Shown: in pieces, positions 9,462 through 18,502 of the stretch
How the letters are laid out: every line of letters begins with the position of its first letter
Position numbering within the stretch: position 1 is the first letter of the stretch
From: Thiomonas sp. FB-Cd
GTDB taxonomy: Bacteria > Pseudomonadota > Gammaproteobacteria > Burkholderiales > Burkholderiaceae_C
NCBI RefSeq assembly: GCF_000733775.1
Contig: NZ_JPOE01000002.1
Coordinates: forward strand, 186,001 to 250,000
Length of the DNA stretch: 64,000 bases
Direction of reading: 5' to 3'
Position numbers and translations under genes: made by a program
The notes under the pieces: model-generated
What the model was told of the DNA's origin: nothing
What the model saw: only the letters and a program-made list of their open reading frames with translations
Databases searched by the model: none

Positions 9462-9482
9462 GTAAAGATTCGGTGATGACGT
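9462..9482 (+). repeat. Left terminal inverted repeat of the IS66-type element
   Basis: Starts GTAAAGATTCGGTGATGACG. It is identical over 21 bases to the reverse complement of the right end, and similarity continues imperfectly inward. It lies 10 bp beyond the stop of the DUF4338 gene, so nothing else is enclosed on this side. Confidence 0.94.
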
Positions 9483-9491
9483 CGGCAGCCG

Positions 9492-10358
9492 TTACCGACG
9501 CAGGATGGCTGCGTAGTCGGGACGCAGCGGGTACAGCCAGATGTCCTTGATGGGCAGCGCCTGTTGGTGCGAGAGGCTCTTCTTGCCGCGGCCGGTTGTT
9601 TTGCCCACGAGGACCCAGTTGGCGGCCTTGTAGCAGGTGCCTTTGTGCCTGGGGCTTTCGACGAAGGTCTCCAGCATCACGGGCGAGTAGCCGTAGCGCT
9701 GCTGCCAGTCTTTGGGCAGGCGACGCGCGGCGAGGGCCAGGATCTTCGAGGCAAGCCCTTTGGACTGCACCCACGGCAGGATCAGGAAACGCGTGTTGTT
9801 GACGACGCGCTGCAGGTTGTTCTGCCGCTGATCGTGATTCCAGCCGATGAATCGTTCGCGATCGGCCAGCTTCCAGGCGCTGGCGCCGAAGCTCAGCAAG
9901 GCAACGAGCCGGTCGCCAGCGTAGACGTTGTAACGGATCTGGCTGCCCGACATGGGCGTGTAGCCCAGGTAGTGGTAACGCGCCACATATTCGTTCCACA
10001 GCCTGGAGGCCGCGCCGACACCGGCGACCACCTCCAGGCGCAAGGCATCCAGAGCATGCACGGGCATGTCGATCGCACCTTGCGCATCGGTGGCCGGTGT
10101 GGGGTCGAACTGCGCCCGGCGCCGCGGGTGAGGCATCTGTGAGGGTGGCAGCGTGATCAAGCCGTCAGTCTGCATGCGCAGCATCGCCACGCGGCAACTC
10201 ATGTCGCTGAGGCGTCCATCAGGGCGGCGCCAGTCGATCATCTCGCACACCCTGCGCGACAGCGGCGCGCGCTTGAGCTGGGGGTTTTGCGCCATCAGCC
10301 AGGCGATGGCGTCAAGCTCCTCCTGCGTGAACACGCGCCCGCAGTACCGTTTGTTCAT
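9492..10358 (-). CDS. DUF4338 (DruA-family) passenger protein of the IS66-type element
   Basis: A 288-residue protein of the DUF4338 family, the family to which DruA of the Druantia anti-phage system belongs. Conserved blocks are YHYLGYTPMSGSQIRY (about 128-143), VVNNTRFLILPWV (185-197), LETFVESP (229-236), GTCYKAANWVLVGKTTGRG (240-258) and the terminal KDIWLYPLRP. No DruE-type helicase or other Druantia gene is nearby, so this is not a complete Druantia locus. Its ATG lies in an ATGA overlap with the transposase stop (10355-10358), so the two are translationally coupled. Both are inside the element ends. Its biochemical activity is unknown; a role in transposition or in protecting the element is inference. 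Confidence 0.85.
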   Translation of the reverse strand: MNKRYCGRVFTQEELDAIAWLMAQNPQLKRAPLSRRVCEMIDWRRPDGRLSDMSCRVAMLRMQTDGLITLPPSQMPHPRRRAQFDPTPATDAQGAIDMPVHALDALRLEVVAGVGAASRLWNEYVARYHYLGYTPMSGSQIRYNVYAGDRLVALLSFGASAWKLADRERFIGWNHDQRQNNLQRVVNNTRFLILPWVQSKGLASKILALAARRLPKDWQQRYGYSPVMLETFVESPRHKGTCYKAANWVLVGKTTGRGKKSLSHQQALPIKDIWLYPLRPDYAAILRR

Positions 10359-12049
10359 GAGCTGTCGATTGTTGCGCAGGCCACGCCGCGCATCGCGCTC
10401 AGCCGGGCCTCATCCATCCGCCAGGGCAGGAAGCGGTCGAGGTCCGCCGGCATGCAGCCGCCCGCGTGTGCGCAGGCATGCAGATACGCGCTCAGCCAGG
10501 TGCGCGGATTGATCCCCCAGCACTTGAGCGTACCCAACACGCTCATCATCGTGGCGGCCAGCTGCCCCGACCACTGGCTGCCCGAACCATAGAAGTTCTT
10601 GCGCCCGACCACCGCGGGCCGCAGCGCGCGTTCGGCGGCGTTATTGTCCAGGTCGATGGCGGGATGATCCAGGAACAGGATCAGTCCCGCCCAGTACGTG
10701 CGCAGGGTACGCAGCACCTTGTGCGCCGCGCCTGCCAGTGCCGTGTCGGCCAACTCATCCAGGCAGCGCTGCTCCATCGAGGCCACCAGCGCGCGCGTCT
10801 CGGCATCGCTGTCCTTGAAGGCAGCGTCGCCATCCGCCCATTGTTGCCGCCGCCGGGCGTGCAAGGCGTACAGCTCGCCGATGAGCCCGACCCATCCCAT
10901 GGCCCAGTCCCACAGCGCCGGATAATCATTGGCCGCGCGCAGGAAGTCGCGCCGCTGGTGCGCCCAGCAGATCGACAGCTTCACCCCCGGGTTCAACCGG
11001 GCGAACTTGCGGTACGAGGCGTAGCGGTCGACACTGAGAATCCCCTCGTCCACATGGTTGAGTGCGGCCGCCGGCACCGAGGCCGAGCGTGAAGGATCGA
11101 GCACAAAGCACACCGCAGTGGCCGACTGAAACACCCACAGGTACCAGCGATGCCCGACCTTGCCGGGCTCCTCCTCGAACACCTCCCAGCGTGTCTCGTC
11201 GGCATGCCAGTGCGAGCCACGTCGCAGCTCATCCAGGCCAGCCTCGGCCACCGGCCCCAGCAACGGCCACAGCATGCGCAGGCCCTCGGTGAGCGTGCCC
11301 TGCGCGATGTGCAGCCCATGATCGTCCCAGTCCTGCAGCAGCCTGTGGCTGGGCTGCCCATAGAGAAACTTCGACAGCAGTGCCTCCACCCAGACCGACA
11401 CGCCCAGCTTGCCCCGTGGGATGAGTTGCGCCGGCGGCGGCGCCGTCACGATGCCGGGAAGTGCGCCGCAGCAGCACAGCGGCCGGTAGCGGTGCCGACG
11501 GACGATGCGGCGGTACGCCTTGACCTCGATCTCCAGAATCTCGGCATCCTGCGTGCCGGGAAACGCGCTCAGCCCCAGGCCGCAGCGTGGGCACGTCGTC
11601 TGCAGCGTCACCTCCTCAACCCTGGCCGGCAATCCGCCCAGGCGCGTGCGGCCGTGACCACGCCGCCCACGTTGCTGGCCCCGCGGCCGTGGAGGGCCAG
11701 CGCTGACCTGGCACACCGCATTGATCCGGCGCGACTGTTCCGTCTTGGCGCCAAACACGCGCAGGCGAAGATCGCGGATCTGCGCCTGCGCGGCCTCCAG
11801 CGCCGCCTTCAACTCGGCTTCACGCTGCGCAAATCGCGCCTTCTCGGCCTGATGCCGACGTTCCACGAATTCGATGCGCGCCACGGCTCGCGCATGCAGG
11901 GATCGGTATGAACTTGCCCGCTGCACCAACTCGATGTGCTCGCGCCTGGTCAGCGTGACCAACTCCTGGTCATAGGGTTTCGGCGTCGGCCGTCTTGCGT
12001 CGGGCACCGTCCCGATCGCCGAGTCCAGGTCTGCGGCTGTGTCGTTCAC
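10355..12049 (-). CDS. tnpC: IS66-family transposase (TnpC)
   Basis: A 564-residue DDE transposase. An N-terminal coiled coil (about 55-110) with the LRVFGAKTEQS signature is followed by a zinc-binding segment (Cys153, Cys156, Cys192-194) and the catalytic core: Asp284 in HADET, Asp341 in SVDRYASY, and Glu473 in DNNAAERALRP. The C-terminal domain has GINPRTWL. All three acidic residues are present and the frame is intact, so it is probably functional. It is the promoter-proximal gene of the element and overlaps the DUF4338 gene by 4 bp. Confidence 0.95.
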   Translation of the reverse strand: MNDTAADLDSAIGTVPDARRPTPKPYDQELVTLTRREHIELVQRASSYRSLHARAVARIEFVERRHQAEKARFAQREAELKAALEAAQAQIRDLRLRVFGAKTEQSRRINAVCQVSAGPPRPRGQQRGRRGHGRTRLGGLPARVEEVTLQTTCPRCGLGLSAFPGTQDAEILEIEVKAYRRIVRRHRYRPLCCCGALPGIVTAPPPAQLIPRGKLGVSVWVEALLSKFLYGQPSHRLLQDWDDHGLHIAQGTLTEGLRMLWPLLGPVAEAGLDELRRGSHWHADETRWEVFEEEPGKVGHRWYLWVFQSATAVCFVLDPSRSASVPAAALNHVDEGILSVDRYASYRKFARLNPGVKLSICWAHQRRDFLRAANDYPALWDWAMGWVGLIGELYALHARRRQQWADGDAAFKDSDAETRALVASMEQRCLDELADTALAGAAHKVLRTLRTYWAGLILFLDHPAIDLDNNAAERALRPAVVGRKNFYGSGSQWSGQLAATMMSVLGTLKCWGINPRTWLSAYLHACAHAGGCMPADLDRFLPWRMDEARLSAMRGVACATIDSS

Positions 12050-12114
12050 AGCAAACAGGGTACGGCGAAAAAACTTCTGTGTCCAGCACGTTCTGCTCGC
12101 GACTCGGTCAGCCT

Positions 12115-12135
12115 ACGTCATCACCGAATCTTTAC
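12115..12135 (-). repeat. Right terminal inverted repeat of the IS66-type element
   Basis: Its reverse complement begins GTAAAGATTCGGTGATGACG and matches the left end over 21 bases. It lies 65 bp before the transposase start, so the transposase promoter must be in or next to this end. Confidence 0.94.
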
Positions 12136-12143
12136 GAGTCGCG
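12136..12143. repeat. Target site duplication, right copy (GAGTCGCG)
   Basis: GAGTCGCG follows the right terminus immediately and is identical to 9454-9461. Confidence 0.93.
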
Positions 12144-12189
12144 CTCGCTCTTACCCTGGCACTTACTGCATGACGCGGCTAGCGATGGT

Positions 12190-12469
12190 CAGTGCGTCTT
12201 GCGTACCAATGCATGCATGCAGCCATCTTCTGTGGCGAGAGCGTGCACTGCATAGCGAGAATACAGCAGGTAATAGCTGATGGCTGCTCGGAACCAGGAG
12301 TGCGCCTTGCCGCCGAACTCCATGCTGAAGTACGCAATCGGCTCTTGCATGGCGGCGCGCCCGAGGCATGGCTCCAACTTCAGCGCACATCGAGTGCCAG
12401 TTCGGCGAGCCGCCCGAGCCGCCCGAGTCGGGCGGGGAGGTCGCGGTCGAGATAACGCCTCACATCCAT
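12190..12469 (-). pseudogene. Decayed N-terminus of an alpha-glucan (glycogen) phosphorylase
   Basis: From ATG 12469 the minus strand reads MDVRRYLDRDL and then LAELALDVR, a stop at 12380-12382, and SWSHASG. Intact phosphorylases of this type read LAxLAxDLRWSW here, so TGA has replaced the tryptophan codon TGG. A few bases further, in another frame, MQEPIAYFSMEFG matches the family block IAYFSMEFG (start near 12350). After that all similarity is lost. So an N-terminal piece remains, with at least one nonsense and one frameshift change. It begins 44 bp after the pfkB stop, which suggests a former pfkB-glgP operon. The assignment rests on motif recognition only. Confidence 0.55.
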
Positions 12470-12513
12470 AGGCGGGGCTCCACATCCATGGGCTGCAATA
12501 GCGACGGAGGCGC

Positions 12514-13473
12514 TCAGGGCGGCGCTGGAGCGAGCAGTCTGACGTCGACGCCTGCCGCGAGCGCCTGCACCTCGGCGCCGTCGAACAACTCGGTGCCCGG
12601 TTGCGCTGCGGTCGCGCTGCCGCAGGCAAGTCCCAGCCGCAGCGCCTGCGCGGAACCGCCGCCTTGGGCGAACGCGGCGATCAGGCCGGCGACCATCGAG
12701 TCGCCCGCGCCAACGGTCGACTGGACGTCGACTTGCGGAGGCCAGGCATGGCGCACGCCTTGGGCGTCGGCTAGCACGGCGCCGTCGGCGCCGAGCGACA
12801 CGCAGACATGCGTAACGCCCGTAGCCTGCAAGGCGCGCGCTTCGCGCTGCACGTCGTCGAGAGTCGGCAGGGCGCGGCCGACGAACTCCTCGAACTCGTA
12901 GCGATTGGGCTTGATGAGGAAGGGCTTGGCCTCGATCGCGCGGGCAAGCGCCTCACCCTGCATGTCGACGACGACGCGCACGCGCGGGCCGAGTGCGCGC
13001 ATGATTCGGTTATAGGTTCCGGCGGAAGCGCCCGGCGGCAACGACCCGGTCAGCACGACGTAGCCGTCGTCGGCGAGGGCGACGACGTCCCCGACGATCG
13101 CATCGAGCGTTGTGTCGTCGATCGTCGGGCCCACGCCGATGACTTCGTACTGCGCGCGCGGATTACGCGCTTCGATGGTGACGTTGATCCGCGTCTCGCC
13201 GGCAATGTGCCGGCAATGCGGGTTTGCGATCTGCTTGGCGACCAGGTGCTCAAGCAGCGCGCCGGTCTCGCCGGCGGCGACGAAGAAGGCGTGCACCGCA
13301 ATGTGCAGGCGAGTGAGCGCGCGCGCCACGTTGATGCCGTTGCCACCGGGGTCGAGCCGGTAGGCGGAGGCGTGGACCTTGCGGTCTTCGACAAGGCGGT
13401 CGATCTCATAGGAGATGTCGACGCTCGGATTGAGCGTCAGGGTGAGCACGCGCGGTGCAGGGGACGGGGTCAT
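12514..13473 (-). CDS. pfkB: PfkB-family hexose-phosphate kinase (1-phosphofructokinase or 6-phosphofructokinase II type)
   Basis: A ribokinase-fold sugar-phosphate kinase of 319 residues. It opens with the VLTLTLNPSVDISYEI signature of the FruK/LacC/PfkB branch, has the substrate-binding DPGGNGINVARAL (41-53) and the catalytic GAGDS with Asp258, close to Asp256 of E. coli PfkB. I start it at ATG 13473; the frame runs further up to 13683, but that extension covers the IS5 remnant and is not family-like. The frame looks intact although both neighbours are decayed. Whether the substrate is fructose-6-phosphate or fructose-1-phosphate cannot be decided from motifs. Confidence 0.85.
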   Translation of the reverse strand: MTPSPAPRVLTLTLNPSVDISYEIDRLVEDRKVHASAYRLDPGGNGINVARALTRLHIAVHAFFVAAGETGALLEHLVAKQIANPHCRHIAGETRINVTIEARNPRAQYEVIGVGPTIDDTTLDAIVGDVVALADDGYVVLTGSLPPGASAGTYNRIMRALGPRVRVVVDMQGEALARAIEAKPFLIKPNRYEFEEFVGRALPTLDDVQREARALQATGVTHVCVSLGADGAVLADAQGVRHAWPPQVDVQSTVGAGDSMVAGLIAAFAQGGGSAQALRLGLACGSATAAQPGTELFDGAEVQALAAGVDVRLLAPAPP

Positions 13474-13532
13474 CGGATCGATCCGGCGGGCAGGGGTGTT
13501 CCACGCGGCTATTTTCATCGTTTTCCGGCCCT

Positions 13533-13870
13533 TCATGCGAACTGCGGACGCACGCCTGCCAAGCTGCGCAACCACCTGAAGTTGTAAGACGTCATGGTCA
13601 GGGTCAGACACTGATCGACCTTCTCCCGCGTGCCTACCATGACTCGGCGGAGCGTCCCGATCGTCTTGCCCCAGCCGAAACACTGCTCAATGCATTTGCA
13701 CTGGCTCATTGCGTAGCCACCGTGCCGTGCTGTGCGCAGGTCGATCCCGCAGCAACCCGTGTGGCTGGTGCTTCTGGCGACTCGCCGCGTGACGTTCCTC
13801 TCGCGCACGCCTTGACCGAGCCGCAGGCGCTTACCCTGTTGGCGCCGTACTGCACAGAGCAGTCCCGCCG
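13533..13870 (-). pseudogene. Remnant of an IS5-type transposase (C-terminal part, frameshifted)
   Basis: The minus-strand frame ending at 13533 reads VRERNVTRRVARSTS, RTARHGGYAMSQ and FGWGKTIGTLRRVMV, followed by VDQCLTLTMTSYNFRWLRSL. This is the C-terminal part of IS5-type DDE transposases (intact proteins read like RHPGYAVSQRKRKRIEEVFGW). Upstream, YGANRV...VKACAR in another frame matches the preceding family segment, so there is a frameshift near 13800. No N-terminal half, ends or target duplication were found. It is immobile debris. Confidence 0.65.
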
Positions 13871-14027
13871 ACCGGACACTGACCATCAGCGAGCGATGCA
13901 ACGCGGTCACCAGACATAGGAACCTTGAGCCAGTCCTGAGCCTCCGAAAGTTGGCGCATGTCTGCCCAATTGCGCAATTTGTCGTCAGCGTCAAATGTCC
14001 GTGCGCCAGTACATCGCCCCGGTTGGC

Positions 14028-14120
14028 TGCACGGAGGTGAAGGCCATTGCCCTCGCGCAAGCGGTAGGGCCGCTCTTGTGGGCGAGCACGACGCAGCGCA
14101 GCGTCGGACAGGAGATTGAG
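14028..14120 (-). pseudogene. Fragment of a tyrosine integrase (N-terminal DUF4102-type domain)
   Basis: On the minus strand, LLSDAALRRARPQERPYRL followed by REGNGLHLRA matches the arm-binding N-terminus of P4-like integrases (typically LTDxAIRALKPRxKPYKLxDGGGLYL). Similarity ends near 14028. The fragment reads away from, and lies about 190 bp beyond, the 3' end of tRNA-Leu(CAA), which is where an integrase normally sits after insertion into a tRNA gene. No catalytic domain is left. Confidence 0.55.
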
Positions 14121-14305
14121 TGCAATTCCAGTAACTCTCCAGAGAGGAGTTGTGTTACTGGCTAGCCTACTCGCAGCGGCGCTGACAACAGCAGCGATTC
14201 CGATTCCGTACGATTGCCTGAGAGCCTCAGAAATGTCGAACCGCTTGATTCCAAAGATTTCTTGCAATCAGCTGGACTGGTTGGCAATGTCGAGCAAGAT
14301 GCTGA

Positions 14306-14392
14306 TGGTGCCGGGAGGGGGACTCGAACCCCCACGCTTTTAAGGGCGGCGGATTTTGAGTCCGCTGCGTCTACCGATTCCGCCATCCCGGC
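14306..14392 (-). tRNA. tRNA-Leu(CAA)
   Basis: An 87-nt class II tRNA with encoded CCA (complement of 14306-14308). The acceptor GCCGGGA pairs with TCCCGGC. The anticodon stem GCGGA/TCCGC encloses CTCAAAA, giving CAA, which reads UUG. It lies downstream of ppc on the same strand. Integrase debris beyond its 3' end suggests it was a genomic-island attachment site. Confidence 0.96.
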
Positions 14393-14490
14393 AAAGTGGG
14401 CCATTATTCCATAATCGTGAGGTCAACGCCGCGGGGCGAGCTGTTTCTTGTTCCTCAGGTTGCCCGAGGAACATCGCGTCGGGCGCCGCC

Positions 14491-17331
14491 TCATCCTGTG
14501 TTGCGCAGGCCCGCAGCGATGCCATTGATACTCAGGTGGATGCCACGCTTTGTACGCTCGTCGGTCTGGCCATCCCGGAAGCGGCGCAGCAGCTCGACTT
14601 GCAGGTGGTTAAGGGGATCGATGTACGGAAAGCGGGCGCGGATGGAGCGCGCTAACGTGGGATTCGTTTCAAGAAAACCATTCCAACCGGTAATGAGTCG
14701 CATCGCCTGAACGCTTCGCTCCCACTCCTGTTCGATTGCAGCGAACACCTGCTTGCGCGTGCGCGCCTCCGGTACAAGCTGCGCGTAATGCGAGGCGACA
14801 GCCAGGTCGGTTTTGGCCAGCACCATGTCCATGTTCGAGAGCAAAGCGCGGAAGAACGGCCATTGCTTGTGCATACGTGCCAGCAGTTCAGCTCCGGTTT
14901 CTGGATGTTCCGCGATGAACGCTTCCACAGCAGAGCCAAACCCATACCACCCAGGCAGAGCAACCCGGCACTGCCCCCAGGAAAAGCTCCAGGGGATTGC
15001 ACGCAGGTCCGCGATGCTCTGACTCGCCTTGCGCGATGCCGGTCGGCTGCCGATGTTAAGTCCCGCAATTTCACTGATGGGCGTGGCCGCATAAAAATAG
15101 TCCACGAATCGCACGTTGCCGTACACCAGTTCTCGGTAGGTTGTGATCGCCTGTTGCGACAGCGCGGCAGCCGCCTGCAGAAATACTTGCGGAGCGCCGG
15201 CTCGTACGCCTTGGCGCTGCTGTGGGGAATCGCTGCCCTTGGCGCGAGTGGAGAGCAGCGTCGCCTCAAGCGTGGCCGCGACCAGGGTTTCCAGGTTGTG
15301 GCGCCCAATTTCGGGATTGGCGTATTTGCTGGAAATCACCTCGCCTTGCTCAGTCAGGCGAATGCTGCCCCCCACTGTCCCCGCTGGCTGGGCCAGAATG
15401 GCCTCGTAACTTGGTCCACCGCCGCGCCCCACACTGCCTCCGCGACCATGGAAAAGGCGCAATCGGATGCCATGATTAGCTCCAAGCTGACCGAACAGCT
15501 CCGCGAGGGCCACCGATGCCTTGTGCAGTTCCCAATTGGAGGTGAAATAGCCGCCGTCCTTGTTGCTGTCGGAGTACCCCAGCATAATTTCCTGCAGGGC
15601 GTACGAATGCTGAACCAGTTCAGCCATACCCGGCAGCGCGAAGAAGCCACGCATGATGTCGGGTGCATTGCGAAGATCGTCGATTGTCTCGAACAGCGGC
15701 ACAACCAGCAGCTCTGCATTGGCCCCGGGCCTGCCCAGGGTTCCATGGAACAGGCCGCATTCTTTCTGCAGAACAAGAACTTCAAGCAGGTCGCTGACGC
15801 TTTCCGTGTGAGAAATGATGGTCTGGCGGATGGCGTCCTCACCGAGCAGCAGGCGCGCGTCGCGCGCCTGCTCGAACACGGCAAGCTCAGAGCGTGTCCA
15901 CTCCGAGTACCCGGCATCGGGCACGCGCAGCGGACGAGGGTCTTGGAGGGTGCGCAGTAACAGCTCAATGCGCTCGGGTTCATCCAGCCCGGAATAGTCG
16001 CTGCACAAATGCGCGGCTGCCAGAAGCTCGCGGACAACCTCCTCATGCTTGTCCGAGCTTTGGCGCAGGTCGATGCTGGCCAGATGAAAGCCGAACACCT
16101 CGACGGCACGAATCAGCGGATCGAGCCGGGGGCGCGCCAGAGCTTCGGCATGATGGCCAGCCAGCGAATCGCGCGCGATTCGCAAGTCGGTGGCGAATGC
16201 CTCAGCGGTTGGGTAGGGGTCCGCCTGGCCCACCTCGTGACGCAGCACCTCGGCTGCCCCGAGTTTTCGCAACGTGGCGGCAAGGCGCGCGTACACGCCA
16301 ATGAGCGCACGTCGATACGGTTCATCCTTGCGATGTTCCGAGTTGTCGGGCGAGGCTTCAGCGAGTGCCAGCAGGGCGGGGCTCGCTGAAGCCAGCATGA
16401 GGGAGACGGAAAGCTCCGCCCCCAGTGCATGGACCTGGTTGATGTAGTACTCAAGAGCCGTCCGTGCTTGCAATCGCAGCGCATAGGCCAAGGTCTCAGC
16501 GGTTACGAAGGGGTTGCCGTCACGATCGCCGCCGATCCAGTGACCCATGCGAAAAAACGGCTGAAGCCTCCAGGGCCTGCCGTCCGGGCGGGGGAACAGC
16601 TCGTCAAGATCCTGCTCGAGTTCAATATACAGGCGCGGCACCTCGCTGAAGAATGTGCTGTCGTAATACGACAGGGCGTTCTTGATCTCGTCCGATACCC
16701 GCAGCTTCGTGTAACGCAGCAAGCGTGTCTGCCAGAGCTGGGTGATGCGCGCACGCAATTCGGCGTCGATGTCGCGCTGACGTCTGGGCGCAAGCGGTTG
16801 GTCGCGCTCGGCTAGCAGTCGGGCAATCACGCGCTCGGCGTCGAGAAGGCTCTTGCGCTGCACTTCGGTGGGGTGCGCAGTCAGAACTGGCGAGATCAGG
16901 GCATGCGCGAAAAACTCGTCGAGTTGTGCCGCGTCAAAACCGGCCTGGCGAAGCTTGTCCAGCGCGGCGCGGGTGCTCCCCGCTGGAGGTTTGTCGCCAG
17001 ATAGTTCGTGTGCGTGGCGCCGGCGCAGGGCATGCCGATCTTCGGCAATGTTGGCAAGAATGGAGAAATAGCTGAAAGCACGAATCACGCTCACCGCTTG
17101 ATCGCGCGACAAACCCTGCAGGAGCTTGTCGAGTGCGCGGCGCTGGCGGGTGTCGCCCTCACGATGGAACGCGACCGACAACTGCCGTACCTTTTCCACA
17201 GTGTCGTACATGGGTTGACCCTCCTGCTCGCGGATCACCTCGCCCAGCAGGCGGCCAAGATGGCGGATGTCGTCGAAGAGGGCGGTGTCGGAATGTGAAT
17301 CGTTGGAGCGGGCGAGCATGGTATCGAGCAT
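14491..17331 (-). CDS. ppc: Phosphoenolpyruvate carboxylase
   Basis: Cytoplasmic anaplerotic enzyme that makes oxaloacetate from PEP and bicarbonate. 946 residues. The catalytic [13 protein letters not shown] block contains His153, Lys591 is in [12 protein letters not shown], and Arg630 is in [13 protein letters not shown]. The protein ends in the conserved [15 protein letters not shown] 17331 is the first start; Met5 is an alternative. It is divergent from hemC across 168 bp that must hold both promoters, an arrangement common in Burkholderiales. Confidence 0.97.
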   Translation of the reverse strand: MLDTMLARSNDSHSDTALFDDIRHLGRLLGEVIREQEGQPMYDTVEKVRQLSVAFHREGDTRQRRALDKLLQGLSRDQAVSVIRAFSYFSILANIAEDRHALRRRHAHELSGDKPPAGSTRAALDKLRQAGFDAAQLDEFFAHALISPVLTAHPTEVQRKSLLDAERVIARLLAERDQPLAPRRQRDIDAELRARITQLWQTRLLRYTKLRVSDEIKNALSYYDSTFFSEVPRLYIELEQDLDELFPRPDGRPWRLQPFFRMGHWIGGDRDGNPFVTAETLAYALRLQARTALEYYINQVHALGAELSVSLMLASASPALLALAEASPDNSEHRKDEPYRRALIGVYARLAATLRKLGAAEVLRHEVGQADPYPTAEAFATDLRIARDSLAGHHAEALARPRLDPLIRAVEVFGFHLASIDLRQSSDKHEEVVRELLAAAHLCSDYSGLDEPERIELLLRTLQDPRPLRVPDAGYSEWTRSELAVFEQARDARLLLGEDAIRQTIISHTESVSDLLEVLVLQKECGLFHGTLGRPGANAELLVVPLFETIDDLRNAPDIMRGFFALPGMAELVQHSYALQEIMLGYSDSNKDGGYFTSNWELHKASVALAELFGQLGANHGIRLRLFHGRGGSVGRGGGPSYEAILAQPAGTVGGSIRLTEQGEVISSKYANPEIGRHNLETLVAATLEATLLSTRAKGSDSPQQRQGVRAGAPQVFLQAAAALSQQAITTYRELVYGNVRFVDYFYAATPISEIAGLNIGSRPASRKASQSIADLRAIPWSFSWGQCRVALPGWYGFGSAVEAFIAEHPETGAELLARMHKQWPFFRALLSNMDMVLAKTDLAVASHYAQLVPEARTRKQVFAAIEQEWERSVQAMRLITGWNGFLETNPTLARSIRARFPYIDPLNHLQVELLRRFRDGQTDERTKRGIHLSINGIAAGLRNTG

Positions 17332-17499
17332 GGTGTGTCGAATAGACGCACGGAACGCAAAGCGTCATCGGAGGCAGCAAGAACCATGCTAGCAGCGGCT
17401 GGGCGTGTTTAGGACACGCTCGGAGGCGATCGCAATTCGAGATTGCGTCAGCACCCATTCGTAGCGCCGAGGCTGTGGCGTCGCTGCTACGATTCCATC

Positions 17500-18465
17500 A
17501 TGTGTGCCGCGATCTCTCAATCTCCATCCGTCCCGCCCCGCCTTGTCATTGCCACACGCGAAAGCCGCTTGGCTTTGTGGCAGGCGCAGCATGTGCAAAC
17601 ACTATTGGGCAAGCTTTACCCCGGCTGCCAAATTTGCCTGAACGGGATGACTACACGCGGCGACCAGATTCTTGACCAGAGTCTATCCAAGGTTGGCGGT
17701 AAAGGCCTGTTTGTCAAGGAGCTGGAAGCGTCCATGCAGGCAGGGGAGGCCGACTTGGCGGTGCATTCCCTCAAAGACGTACCCATGGAGCTGCCTGACG
17801 GCTTCCTGTTAACTGTAGTCATGCAGCGTGAAGATCCAGCCGATGCCTGGGTATCCGCTCGAGCACCGCACTTTACCGCATTGCCGCAAGGGGGGGTGGT
17901 TGGCACCTCAAGCTTGCGCAGAGAGATGCAGATTCGCGCGTTACGGCCCGACCTGCGTGTGTTGCCGCTGCGGGGCAACCTGGATACGCGCCTTCGCAAA
18001 CTTGACGAAGGACAGTACGACGGCATTGTGCTGGCGGCCGCTGGTTTGAAGCGCTTAGGGCTGGCCGGCCGCATCCGAGCGTTAATTGACACGTCCGAAC
18101 TGCTGCCGGCCGTGGGGCAGGCGGCGCTTGGTATCGAAATCCCCAAGGGGCGCGCCGATTTGGCTGCAGTGCTTGCGCCGTTGAATCACCTGCCGACTTA
18201 TCTGTGCGCCACCGCGGAACGCGCCGTCGCGCGTGCCTTGGGCGGTAACTGCAGTACACCGTTGGGCGCATACGCGCAGTGGTCTGGTCCCGTCATGCAC
18301 CTGCGTGCCCTTCTCGGTCTGCCAGACGGCAGCCGCATGTTGCGTGCAGAGGCATCTGCTGCCGTGGACTCGGCCTCAGCGGCCGAAGCCTTGGGGCTGG
18401 AGGCCGTGCGGCAACTGCATGGGCAAGGTGCTCAAGCCGTGCTAGATCAGTTGCAGGTGGTCTGA
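17500..18465 (+). CDS. hemC: Porphobilinogen deaminase (hydroxymethylbilane synthase)
   Basis: Joins four porphobilinogens into hydroxymethylbilane in the cytoplasm. I start it at ATG 17500 (321 residues); a longer frame from 17443 adds residues not seen in the family. Signatures are [13 protein letters not shown] near the N-terminus, [11 protein letters not shown], the VGTSSLRR and [18 protein letters not shown] blocks, and Cys251 in [14 protein letters not shown], which carries the dipyrromethane cofactor. It is first of the tetrapyrrole cluster hemC-hemD-hemX-hemY; hemD begins 37 bp downstream. Confidence 0.97.
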   Translation: MCAAISQSPSVPPRLVIATRESRLALWQAQHVQTLLGKLYPGCQICLNGMTTRGDQILDQSLSKVGGKGLFVKELEASMQAGEADLAVHSLKDVPMELPDGFLLTVVMQREDPADAWVSARAPHFTALPQGGVVGTSSLRREMQIRALRPDLRVLPLRGNLDTRLRKLDEGQYDGIVLAAAGLKRLGLAGRIRALIDTSELLPAVGQAALGIEIPKGRADLAAVLAPLNHLPTYLCATAERAVARALGGNCSTPLGAYAQWSGPVMHLRALLGLPDGSRMLRAEASAAVDSASAAEALGLEAVRQLHGQGAQAVLDQLQVV

Positions 18466-18502
18466 GCAGGTTACCCAGGCGTGGCCCATACGAGTTCTGG
18501 CC

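Larger units (their letters stand above)
9462..12135 (-). mobile_element. Complete IS66-type insertion sequence carrying a DUF4338/DruA-family passenger gene
   Basis: A 2674-bp element with matching ends. Positions 9462-9482 and the reverse complement of 12115-12135 are identical over 21 bp, beginning GTAAAGATTCGG; GTAA is the usual terminal tetranucleotide of IS66 elements. A perfect 8-bp duplication flanks it. Inside are only two genes, both read leftwards: a TnpC-type transposase and a DUF4338 protein whose start overlaps the transposase stop. The small TnpA and TnpB helpers of classical IS66 are missing, as in the ISBst12-like subgroup. It lies just beyond the tRNA-Asp terminator. Confidence 0.93.

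Noticed and set aside
9492..12049. A Druantia defence system
   Set aside because: Only a DruA-family protein is present. The large DruE helicase and the other Druantia genes are absent, and the gene lies inside a transposon.
13533..14267. A single 244-codon gene on the minus strand
   Set aside because: The frame joins an integrase scrap, unrelated sequence and an IS5 transposase tail by chance; the pieces belong to different decayed genes.
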